Part shown: piece by piece, positions 1 through 8,588 of the stretch
Position numbering within the stretch: position 1 is the stretch's first letter
Layout of the letters: each line of letters opens with the position of its first letter
Assembly (NCBI GenBank): GCA_963807155.1
Contig: CAWEAZ010000031.1
Location: 1-64,000 of the forward strand
Length of the DNA: 64,000 bases
Direction: 5' to 3'
Origin: JACCZX01 sp963807155
GTDB taxonomy: Bacteria; Pseudomonadota; Gammaproteobacteria; Burkholderiales; Burkholderiaceae_F
Translations under genes and position numbers: made by a program
Notes under the pieces: model-generated
What the model was told of the DNA's origin: nothing
Database searches by the model: none
The model's input: the letters and a program-made list of their open reading frames with translations, nothing else

Positions 1-330
1 GCGGCCCTTCGTCAGGTAGCCGCGCGCGCCTTGCGCGAAAGCGTCGCGCATCACGTGCGGATCATCCTCGGCGCTGATGATCGCAATCGTCGCTTTAGGC
101 GCGAGCTTGTGCAGATGGACCAGGCCTGATAGCCCATCGGTGTCGGGAAGGCGCAGGTCGAGCAGGATCGTGTCGGGCGCTTCCCACTCAGCGATTACGG
201 CTTCCGCCTCCTCTATGGAATGCGCAAGCCGCGTTTCGGTGTCGCGCTTGACCATGCGCACCTCGTTCGCTGTCGCGCGTGCGACTAGCGGGTGGTCGTC
301 GATTATGAGTACGCGTGTCATGGTGTTCAT
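1..330 (-). CDS. Response regulator receiver domain, partial (cut by window edge)
   Basis: This is the N-terminal part of a response regulator that runs off the left edge; about 110 residues are visible. The translation opens MNTMTRVLIIDDHPLVARA, with the acidic pair before the first loop. The likely phosphoacceptor Asp lies in TILLDLRLPDTDG, followed by the conserved Ser in AIISAEDDP and the Lys in GYLTKG. The pattern is typical of NarL/FixJ-family receivers; the output domain is outside the window, so the family call is an inference. Two ATG codons are possible, at 330 and 321. It diverges from the NtrC-like gene at 547, sharing a roughly 215 bp control region. Confidence 0.85.
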   Translation of the reverse strand, partial: MNTMTRVLIIDDHPLVARATANEVRMVKRDTETRLAHSIEEAEAVIAEWEAPDTILLDLRLPDTDGLSGLVHLHKLAPKATIAIISAEDDPHVMRDAFAQGARGYLTKGR

Positions 331-397
331 GGTGTTGAATCCTCAGGGGATTCTGCCAGTGGTGGGTCGAACCTGCGCACCCGCGGTGAAGTTTCTT

Positions 398-415
398 CTC
401 GTCCGATCGGACGAG
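398..415. promoter_or_regulatory. 18-bp perfect palindrome in divergent control region
   Basis: CTCGTCCGATCGGACGAG is its own reverse complement. It sits 67 bp upstream of the response regulator start at 330 and about 130 bp upstream of the NtrC-like gene at 547. A perfect dyad without a spacer in a divergent promoter region suggests an operator for a dimeric regulator. A short stem in the leader transcript is an alternative. Nothing else recognisable was seen in 331-546 apart from the AGGAGG ribosome site of the 547 gene. Confidence 0.45.
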
Positions 416-546
416 GATGTCTGACCCATTGAACGATTTGCATCACGCATAAGTGCGAGGACTATGCAGTTGAACGGTGTGATTGCACTGATCAGCGGCA
501 GCGACCGATGAAGTCGGAGTCAGCGTAGCAACAGGAGGCATGGATC

Positions 547-1890
547 ATGAGCGCGTTTCGGTGCGTGATTGCTCAGCGCGGCAGCGATTCAGCCGTGGTC
601 GCGGAAGTGACCGCGGTGTTGAACTCCGTTGCGGGTGTTGAGTGCCGAAACGTTGCCGCGCACGAAACCGCTAGCGCAGCCGCCGACATTCTCGTCATCT
701 GCTGGGGGTCAACAGACTTGCACTCGCTGACCTTGCTGGTCGCACAGTGCCGCGGCCGGGATCTCAATCGTACGGTGATCGTCGTGGGCGAGTTCGATGA
801 CGAGCGTGCGCTCAACGCGCTGCTCAAACTCGGCGTGGCGGATTTCGTGCGACTGCCGTTGTCGAAAGTTGAGTTGCGCGCGAGGGTTGAGCGTGCTCTG
901 GGGTTGCTCACATCGGGCCTCGAGCACCCCGTTTCGCGCTGGCTCGGATGCGAAGAGCCACTGCTGTGCAGCCTCAGCCCACGCTTCAATGCACAGTTGG
1001 CGCGCCTGCCGGCGCTGGCCGGGCAAGCGGGCGACGTGCTGGTATGCGGCGAGCGCGGCACCGGGCGCCGCGCCTTCGTGCGCCAGATCGTGCGGCTAAC
1101 CGGGGGTGCCACGCCGATCGAGCTGGATCCGAAAAGCTGCGCCGGCGTAGAGGGCGAAGAGCTGCTTTCAACGCTGCTCGAAAGGTCAGCAGATGCCACA
1201 CATGCGGCGGCGTTGGCGGCATGCGGCACCATTTTGGTCGTGCACGATCTAGAGTTGCTGTCAGAGCGTGCGCAGTCCCTGTTGTTAAGGCTAGTGCAAT
1301 CGCAAAGCCCTTCGGTGGGAGGAGGGCGGGTTCGCGTGTTGGCGACCGCAGCCGACTGCACGGCGGATGCCTACGCTCCGGGCTCATCGCTAGCGCAGCT
1401 GATCGATCGATTGTCGGCGTTGCGTGTCCGCTTGCCGCCGCTACGCGAGCGGCGCGACGACCTGCTTCCGCTGGTGCGCCTGTTCCTCGCTCAGCGCTGC
1501 AGCGAGTTGGGCCGACGAGTTCCTGCCCTGACGCCCGCCGCCGCACGGTATCTCCTGACCCACCAATGGAGCAGCAACGCACGCGAGCTCTCGGATGTGA
1601 TCACGCAGGCTTTGCAGTCCACCCCGTCCGACGTACTCGGTGTGCACGACCTCTTCGCCGAACACAAGCAACAAAACAGTCTGATCGAGTCGTCACTGCA
1701 ACAGACCAAGACGCAGATGATCGTGAGCTTCGAGCGGACGTTTTTGGAGCAGCTACTGCAGGCGTGTCAGGGAAACATTGCCAAGGCGGCGCGGATTACG
1801 CAGAAGAATAGAAGGGCGTTGTTTGAGTTGATCCGCAAGCATGAGATTGATGTGGAGCAGTATCGGGCGGAGGTGGTTCGGCACCGATAA
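547..1890 (+). CDS. NtrC-like regulator with degenerate receiver and AAA+ motifs
   Basis: The 447-residue protein has NtrC architecture: a receiver-like region (about 1-120), an AAA+ region (about 140-350) and a C-terminal Fis-type helix-turn-helix (about 395-440, containing ACQGNIAKAARI). Key motifs are degenerate. No Asp is present where the phosphoacceptor should be (ILVICWGSTDL). The Walker A is GERGTGRR, with Arg replacing the catalytic Lys. The Walker B reads VVHDLE, and no GAFTGA loop is visible. By family knowledge, losing GAFTGA removes sigma-54 contact, so I infer a DNA-binding regulator that is not a classical enhancer-binding ATPase. An AGGAGG ribosome site precedes ATG 547. It may control the neighbouring Tad/RHS operon, but that is only positional. 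Confidence 0.75.
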   Translation: MSAFRCVIAQRGSDSAVVAEVTAVLNSVAGVECRNVAAHETASAAADILVICWGSTDLHSLTLLVAQCRGRDLNRTVIVVGEFDDERALNALLKLGVADFVRLPLSKVELRARVERALGLLTSGLEHPVSRWLGCEEPLLCSLSPRFNAQLARLPALAGQAGDVLVCGERGTGRRAFVRQIVRLTGGATPIELDPKSCAGVEGEELLSTLLERSADATHAAALAACGTILVVHDLELLSERAQSLLLRLVQSQSPSVGGGRVRVLATAADCTADAYAPGSSLAQLIDRLSALRVRLPPLRERRDDLLPLVRLFLAQRCSELGRRVPALTPAAARYLLTHQWSSNARELSDVITQALQSTPSDVLGVHDLFAEHKQQNSLIESSLQQTKTQMIVSFERTFLEQLLQACQGNIAKAARITQKNRRALFELIRKHEIDVEQYRAEVVRHR

Positions 1891-1918
1891 CTCTATTTAT
1901 CCAACTGTTACTGACTGC

Positions 1919-2305
1919 TCAGTTAAGCGAGTGCAGCTGATCGCGCAATGCGGAAACACCAAAGACAATTGACGCGGCGACATTAATCATGCACAGCCCG
2001 CCGATAAGATAAAACCAAGTGATGCCAGGGCCGTCGTTACCGCCAGGCCACTGCGCGGCGACGTAGACGGCTGTTATCAGTGTCACTGAGAGTGCGACAG
2101 TCATTGTCACTAGCATGAATAAGCTGGACAAACGCGTGAAGGCGGCGACACCGAGGACAAGTAATGTTAAGCCAACGATCACTAGATGTGGAATGGTGAA
2201 CCGATAAAAAGGAACATCGGCAAAACCAGTGCTGGTGGCGAGAACGGAGGCAATCACCATTTGAAACGCATTAAGAACAAACATCCACGCAGCGAGAGGC
2301 CTCAT
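1919..2305 (-). CDS. Small four-helix membrane protein, putative immunity protein of the RHS toxin
   Basis: From ATG 2305 this is 128 residues with four hydrophobic segments (about 6-24, 37-57, 60-80 and 95-115) and a short polar tail ending LRDQLHSLN. I recognise no family. It is the gene immediately downstream of the RHS C-terminal tip, on the same strand, about 90 nt after its stop; cognate immunity genes of polymorphic toxins lie in exactly this place. A membrane-embedded immunity protein would suit a toxin acting on the envelope. The start is uncertain: no strong ribosome site precedes ATG 2305, in-frame TTG codons lie upstream, and the frame stays open to 2506 through the RHS 3' end. 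Parts of the gene are AT-richer than the flanks. Confidence 0.6.
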   Translation of the reverse strand: MRPLAAWMFVLNAFQMVIASVLATSTGFADVPFYRFTIPHLVIVGLTLLVLGVAAFTRLSSLFMLVTMTVALSVTLITAVYVAAQWPGGNDGPGITWFYLIGGLCMINVAASIVFGVSALRDQLHSLN

Positions 2306-2393
2306 CGGCAACGGTTGACTTCGCGCATGCCCTTTACCCAATCTCAGCAATCCTGCACTCCATCGCGCTATCGGCAACGCACATCCGAATGCT

Positions 2394-5300
2394 CTACGGG
2401 CATTGGCTCGGAAGAATTGTTCCTGGGTACCGCGTTTGAGATAACCCACACAAGTATCTGCGCCGATTCTCTGCCGCTTCGCTGAGACTGTACAGAGAAA
2501 GGCCACCTAACCCTAGAGAGGTGAGTTTCTCATCTAAGAAGAAAATTTTGTCGCCCATGTTTTGCATGCGATTCCATTGCTGCATCCAGCCGTTACCGCT
2601 TGCTGTCCCATTACCAAAAAGATCCGCTTGCGTTAGAGCTATTCCGGTATCGGGATTAATTAGCGGTACGCCTGTGACGGGGTGAATAAATGGACGCCGG
2701 TCGGAATATCCTAGTAACAACTGAAGCACACTCTGCTCCATGCTTAACGTTCGAGCTTCGTTCAGCGACCAATTCCCTCGCGCAAGAGGGAACAGGGTGA
2801 AAAAACCGACGGTTTGGTTGTACGTAAAGTCTGGGTGTTCACCCCAATCCGCGTGACCGAAACCGCCGTTGACTCCTATCGGATTGTTGTTTTGATCGCG
2901 GTGCGAGAAAGTATCCTGGTAAGTGTGCAAGAACTCTCCGAAGAACTGGGCTCGAGCGCAGGGAGTTGGCGCCGCTGAGACTGCTCCCATCAGATTGCCC
3001 AGTTGACTGTTCCACGGGTTCTGTGCTCTTCTCATTTGATATGCAGCGTTGCTTTCATTAGGGAGTCGTGGAGGGTCGAAGCCGACTTGAGTAAAGTGAT
3101 AGAGGCGCAAGCGAGTGATCTGCGAGCCGTTCGCAGGCGGTGCTGGAGTCGTGTCGGGGTTATCGTCGACATAGTATGCCGCCAGCGCGATCGTAAGTGC
3201 TTCTTCGTGTCCGATACCAGCTAGTCGTGCCAGAAAAAAAGTCATGTAGTAGTGCACGTCAATCTTATAGAGACCCAGAGGATCGACGCTGTTGATGGGA
3301 TCGCCATTGGAATACAAATACGTATTCGGCCCATCCGGGTATCCCAAAGGATCGGGGGTGAGATAGCGCCCTTGTCCATGGCTGGCCGACAAGCCCAAGT
3401 GCGATGTTTGTCGGATCTCCAGTGCGGTTTTCGCGCGAGGGTCGTAGTAGCGGTGCAAGTTGTAATGCAGCCCCGTCTCGGAATCTTCGTACTGACCTGG
3501 TAACCGCAATTGCAACTGAGCGGCTGGTTGGTTAAGTTGTCCGAAGCGTCCAAAGCTACTCCGATGTAGTTGATGTTTCCACACCGGAGCCGTTGTCGGG
3601 CTGGCCTCAATGGTTTGCACCTGTCCCCAGGCGTCGCGATAGTCGGCCTTCCAAACGACGCGCCGCTGCTCATCGGTCATCGCCAGCGGCGCGCCCCGGT
3701 GATCGGTGTGAATTGCGAGCAGCCGCTCATGATCAATCGCCACCACCGGACTGCCATTGAGGTAGAAATACTGGCGTTCGACCGCACCAGCTGCATCGAT
3801 CTCTGCCACCAGGCGCTGGCGGTGATAGAGAAAATAATTGGTTGCAGCGTTGCCGCCGCCAGTAAAGACGGTCTTACTCGCTCGCTCTCCGAAAGCGTTG
3901 TACTCGTAACGAGCGATCACATGACCGCCGGCAAGTTCCTGTACGGCGATCAAACGGTCGAGCGCGTCATATCGATACTTAAAGCGCGTGTCAGAGGCCA
4001 GGCGGCCGCGCGTGTCGCGCTGAGAGGTCGTGGCACTCGGTGTTGGTAGAGACAAGCTGGTACGGATAAAGCCGTAGCGATCTTCCTTTGGTTGCGATGA
4101 CGGGATCGCGGCGGCAGTCGTGGGTCTTGCAATCGCCGCTGGCTTTAGCGCTCCAAACCCGTCGTAATTCAGTGCCGTGCGGGCAGGCGGTCGGCCAGAC
4201 TCGGTGTTGCCTTCCTTAATTGCCCGAATTCTCGGTCCGGCCCCGTACTCGTAGGTTAGATCGACGATCCCATCAACCGTTAGCGCCCTGAGTCGCCCCG
4301 CAACGTCGTGAGTGCGAGTAGTTGCGAGGCCATTTCCATGTACGAATCGGGTGACTCCATTCAAAGCGTGCGATTCAATTCCCGAGATCAGTGTCTTGTC
4401 TTGCCGCAGCCCGCCTTGTTCAAGGCGAATCGATTGCGCTCGACCGGTGCCTGGGTCGCGCTGAATCAGTAATGAGCGGCCGTCGGCCAGGCGCTGTGAG
4501 AGCGGCTCGCCGTTGGCATCGAATACGGCGCCAATTGTGTACGTGTGTTGCGGCTGAGCGAGAAGGGTGATTCGCGTTTCGGTTCGGCGCCCGGCACTGT
4601 CGTAGCGATACGCCGTGTTTTGGACGTCGTCGGTAACTTCAACCAGATATGCGCCGTGATAGCGAAGCTGAACGTGCTGAGATGCAGTGCCGTCGGGCTC
4701 GCGAACAAGTTTCGTTTTCAGCCGACCCGCGGCGTCGTGCTCGTACATTACTGTGGCGCCATCGACGAAACGAATCTGTTCAAACCTGTCGGCAGTGTCG
4801 TAGCGAGCGGTACGGGCTCCATGGTCGGGCAAGTTGACCCGAACCACGCGGCCGAAGTCATCGCGCAATGACTGCGGTGCACCCGCGTTACTCGTGTGCT
4901 TTGCCGGACCTGGGCTACTACCAACTAGCGTCTGGTTTGCGTCCGCCTGCCGGACGTTGAACCGCAGTTGATCGTCAGGTGCCCAATCGATCCGGGCGTG
5001 GCGTTGCCCATCGCGCGATTGCCGATAGAAGTGCGCTACGTCGTCGCCGTCAATATGTTCGCTGATGCGCCCTTTCGCGTCGTATGAAAAATCGTCGATG
5101 CGTCCATCGGGCGTCAGGGTGCGCGTTGTGCGGCCCGACCCATCAAACCAGCGATACCAGCCACGCAGCGGGTCGTTGCTTCCCGGTGCGTACCAGAGCG
5201 TGGCCTCGAGTTGCTTCGCCTCATCTTTGTTGATTGCAACGCGCCAGCCTTCGGCATCTTTTGCCTCAATCACGCGACCGTGGCTGTCGTACGCCAGTTC

Positions 5301-7345
5301 AATCACTTTCTGTGGTCCGTCAGCCCATCGGACAAGCCAACCGCGCACGTTGTATCGATACGATGAGTTGCGTTCTGCTCGCGGCTAATGGATGCAGGAA
5401 GCCAATGCTTGTTGGCAAGCGAGTCGACGGCAGCGGGATAAGTGGTGCGTGTCTCGATTGCATCGACCGGCGTGTGCCAAATGATGCGGCCAGCCTCGTC
5501 GTACGCAAAGCGTTCCTGCAGATCCGGGATCGGATGCTGCACTAAGCGCAGTCGGCCCTGTTCGTCGTAGTGAAACGTCTTGGTATCAGCGCGCCCGGGC
5601 AACGGGCCATCGATAGCCGTCAACCGACTTACTCCCGCTATCGGCGCATAGCGATACGACGTTGTCCGCGTCAGACCGGTCGGAACGAGATTGCCAGCGC
5701 CATCAAGCGGGCTCGCACCGGTTTCAGTCTTCGTCACCGGCTGCAGATGTGCGTTGTATGTGAACGCGACGGTGTGCTCTCGCCCCGTCACCACGCTCGG
5801 ACGCGCAACCAGCGTCGGTCGCCATAAGGCCGCGTATCGCGCCGCGCTCAATTCGGCGCTTTGCAGGTTCTGCGGCATCGCTTCGTACCGCGCGCGCAGC
5901 ACTAGCTCTGGCTTCTGCGGTTGCTTCGATGCCTTGTCGCTGATGTAGCTAATTCGTTCGACACGCGTTGGGCGACCCCAAGCGTCGAACGTCACGCGTT
6001 CTTGTTGAAGCGGCTTGCCTTGTTCGTCCAGGCGCAGGGTCGCTTCAAGCTGGCCCGCCTGTGGCCCATCGATTCGATAGCGGTAGCGCACGTTGGACGG
6101 CGGACAAGTGCCACACCCCGGCCCGATCGCTTCGACGGTTTTCCATTGACCTGCGACCAGTGCGTGGCGATACACGGTGCGAGCACCGGCCGCGGTGGTG
6201 ATTGTGGTCGCTGCCTTTGGGCCGTAGGCGAGCGTGAGATCGTCGGCGCCAGCATGCTGTGTACGTACGGCGCGCCCTTGCGCGTCGTATACGTAGGTCG
6301 CCAGCCGCTCCGTGCTTATCTTGCCGTCCTGAACCCACTCGACGCTGATACCTGTCAGTGCCCAGGTGTTGTGAGATGCACCTTGGCGCTCAGGTTCGTA
6401 GTGATATCGATGTACCAGACCATTCGGCTGAATCGCGGCCTGCAGTCGGCCGAACTCATCGTGTCGGTAGGTGACGCGGCCAACCGGCGTATCAATGGCG
6501 GAGAGCGCGAGCATTCGATGGCGCGTGCTGCCGGCCGCTACCGGGCGCGCGTAGATGAAACGGAGCATGCGGCCTTGAGCGTCACGCACGTTGTCGAGTG
6601 CGCCACCGAGATAGGTGAGTGTCATCGTTGCGCCGCTGGCGGCGCGGATCGATTGCAGCGGATGGCCGTCGCCACTCCCGCCGCTGAAGACATACTCGCT
6701 GCCGTCGAGCCGTTGCCAGCGGTAGGTGGGTCCGCGCGTCTTCGTTGCTGCACTAGATGCTTTGCGGTCAGTTGACTCCCTGGCGCCTTCGTCGACGATC
6801 ACGCGTCCGTCTTCGGGCCGAGCTCCCACGCAAAGGCTCGGCTGATTGCTGTGACGATCAAAGGTCAGGCGGCGGCCATCGGCGTCGATGATCTGCACTG
6901 CGCTGCCCAGATCGACCAGCACGACTTCGAAGCTGCTGCGCCAACCGATTCCAGTCAGACCGCGATGCGTGCTGTTGCTGTTGTAGTGCCGGGAAAAGTG
7001 CAGACTCAATTCACCGGGCAGTGGCGCGAGATCGATCTCGTGCTGATACTTGTTACCAGTGATGATGTCGACCGGGTTACCGGCGCCGTTGCAGCCCGGG
7101 TCGCCGTTGGGGTTTGGAGTGCATTGCCCGGGATTGCCGCCTCCAGGCGGACCTCCCGGAATGCATGACGTGTTTGGTGGGCAGCCAGTGTTTGGTGGCG
7201 GGAAGGGAAAGGGGTCCGCGTACGCCGGCGCTATGACTGCTACCCAGAGCGCCACGAAAAGTGCTGCCCATACCACCGGACGCAGCCACCACATAGCGTC
7301 AGTCACGGCTGTCGTCCACGACGCATCACGGCTTGATGACGACAT
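2394..7345 (-). CDS. RHS/YD-repeat polymorphic toxin (frame change near 5340-5395)
   Basis: This is a giant RHS protein of about 1,650 residues. ATG 7345 is preceded by GGAGG at good spacing. Residues about 18-43 form a signal or anchor helix ending APAYADPF. A Cys/Pro/Gly-rich linker follows, then a DUF6531-type start (NPVDIITGNKYQHEIDLAPL, about 90-109). Many YD repeats (YRYD, GR pairs) form the cage. The core closes with GRYLTPDPLGYPDGPNTY and the DPLGL junction, after which a 291-residue variable tip begins. The frame changes once: upstream it reads to THRIDTTCAVG, downstream it resumes at YRYNVRGWLVRWADGPQK. A single-base indel, probably an assembly error, explains this. Its start lies about 20 nt after the tadE stop, so it is likely the distal gene of the Tad operon. 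Confidence 0.85.
2397..3269 (-). other. C-terminal toxin tip: zinc phospholipase C-like domain (DUF6765-like)
   Basis: The 291 residues after the RHS DPLGL junction open YKIDVHYYMTFFLARLAGIG. Candidate metal ligands are H6, the VDDN acidic pair (35-36), H58, an HxxxDxxxH set in FLHTYQDTFSH (H115, D119, H123) and H139/E144/H145 in GHADWGEHPD. The order and spacing recall zinc-dependent phospholipase C/P1-nuclease proteins and the DUF6765 family. This is recalled family knowledge, not a search result. Substrate (phospholipid or nucleic acid) cannot be decided from sequence. The tip is AT-richer than the RHS core, as expected for exchangeable toxin modules. Confidence 0.55.
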
Positions 7346-7363
7346 ACATTCCTCCATCAAAAT

Positions 7364-8242
7364 TTAGGCGGCCGGCCCGCACGTCTCCGGTCGGCAACCC
7401 GGCGAGTTGTGGCCATCCGGACAACTGGCGCAGCTCGGGTCCCACCAAGGACATGTCGGCAACGGTTCGCCCGGCGGTGGGTTGCCGGGATCGACTGGAT
7501 TCCCGTTATTGCCGGGACCAGGATTGGAGCCATTACCGCCTTCAATCGGCGGGCTCATCATGCGCACCGTTGTGTGCGCCACCAGTGGAATGCGGCCGCG
7601 TTGCACCAGCGAGCTACGAAAGGCGTCGGTGTCGTTCGGATTCATACGCGCCAACGCCCACGTGTAGAAGCGGCCAACCATTGGCATCTGCTTTTCTTGC
7701 GGGATGCCGTAGGTCACCCGGATTTTCAGCAGATTGGCATCGGCCAGCGTTTGTCCCGAGCTGTTCGTGTTGGGATCGCTGTTGCATCCGGGCACGTCGC
7801 GGGGGCAACGTATGAAGCCGAGGTTGTCGTTCGGAATAACGCGCGCGTTGCCGGTGTTCAACTGCGCCTGCAGTGCGGGGCTGTTGTAGTCGTTAAAACT
7901 CTCGACAGTGGGCGACAACACTTCGATTCGCACGTTGGCTGCGGCGAGATCGGCCGCGGCCCGGCCCTGCGCCTGAGTCAGCTGCCCAAGTGACGTGCCG
8001 CCGCCGTAATAGCCGACCATGCCGCGTGCGAATGCCGCCGTCATCGAATTCATCGAAGCGTTGCTGAAGCTGCCGGCGCGCGCGGCTGCGGCGGTGGCGT
8101 GATTAACCTGGCTCTTTGCGTGAAACGCGAACGCCGCCTGCAGCACGGCCATGATCATCATCAGCAGCGTTGGGATGACGACGATGAACTCGACGATCGT
8201 GGCGCCACTGGCTTTTCTCTGACGCAAGGCGTACGCGGTCAT
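7364..8242 (-). CDS. tadE: TadE-like minor pilin with Pro/Gly/Cys-rich tail
   Basis: The 292-residue protein begins with a short basic leader and a TadE-type processing site, SGATIVEFIVVIPTLLMMI: cleavage after Gly13 and Glu at +5 fit the prepilin peptidase rule. One transmembrane helix is followed by a periplasmic domain. The last 55 or so residues are unusual, with Gly/Pro/Asn repeats and then paired cysteines (CPWWDPSCASCPDG). By family knowledge TadE is a pseudopilin needed for Flp pilus assembly. It starts 1 nt after the DUF192 stop and ends about 20 nt before the RHS start, so the three genes probably form one transcript. The tail's resemblance to the RHS N-terminal linker is noted as a finding. 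Confidence 0.85.
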   Translation of the reverse strand: MTAYALRQRKASGATIVEFIVVIPTLLMMIMAVLQAAFAFHAKSQVNHATAAAARAGSFSNASMNSMTAAFARGMVGYYGGGTSLGQLTQAQGRAAADLAAANVRIEVLSPTVESFNDYNSPALQAQLNTGNARVIPNDNLGFIRCPRDVPGCNSDPNTNSSGQTLADANLLKIRVTYGIPQEKQMPMVGRFYTWALARMNPNDTDAFRSSLVQRGRIPLVAHTTVRMMSPPIEGGNGSNPGPGNNGNPVDPGNPPPGEPLPTCPWWDPSCASCPDGHNSPGCRPETCGPAA

Positions 8243-8243
8243 G

Positions 8244-8588
8244 TCACGCTTCGATTCCGCTCAGTGCTGCATCAAGCACAGCACCGGGATACAGCTGATG
8301 GGCTGCAGCGCCGCCTGCCGACAGCTCGAGTACTGCAGCAGCGCCGGGATGAGACGCCACGCGCCACGGTCGTAGCGAGCGCGCGACACGCAGTACGCGC
8401 CCTAATGGATCGAGAAACACCACGTCGATCGTGTATCGCATTCCAAACGTGTGAACCGATGCGCAGCCGGGAAGGAGAAGCGCTTCGTTGGCGGCGAGCG
8501 GCGGACGCAGCAGCAGACCGCGCGCGCGTTGCAAGAAGCCGCCTGCAATACGAACGTGCAGTACGCGGGCCATCAAGGTCCCTTTCAT
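8244..8588 (-). CDS. DUF192 family protein
   Basis: From ATG 8588 this is a 114-residue protein. It shows the DUF192 pattern: FLQRARGLLLRPPL near the N-terminus, ALLLPGCASVHTFGMRYTID in the middle, then VVFLDPLGRVLRV and a VLELSAGGAAAH segment. DUF192 proteins are small beta-barrels of unknown biochemical function, often exported; no signal peptide is evident here. The start overlaps the tadC stop by 4 nt (ATGA), and the stop lies 1 nt before tadE, so it is translationally coupled inside the Tad operon. Its role in pilus biogenesis is unknown. Confidence 0.85.
   Translation of the reverse strand: MKGTLMARVLHVRIAGGFLQRARGLLLRPPLAANEALLLPGCASVHTFGMRYTIDVVFLDPLGRVLRVARSLRPWRVASHPGAAAVLELSAGGAAAHQLYPGAVLDAALSGIEA

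Noticed and set aside
547..1890. Classical sigma-54 enhancer-binding activator
   Set aside because: The GAFTGA loop, Walker A Lys and phosphoacceptor Asp are all missing, so I describe it only as NtrC-like.
5921..6775. 284-codon open frame antisense to the RHS core
   Set aside because: Shadow of the repetitive GC-rich RHS sequence; no motifs or ribosome site.
2394..7345. Two separate RHS genes rather than one
   Set aside because: The downstream piece lacks a leader and ribosome site and begins mid-repeat; the frames overlap only by chance. One gene with an indel is simpler.
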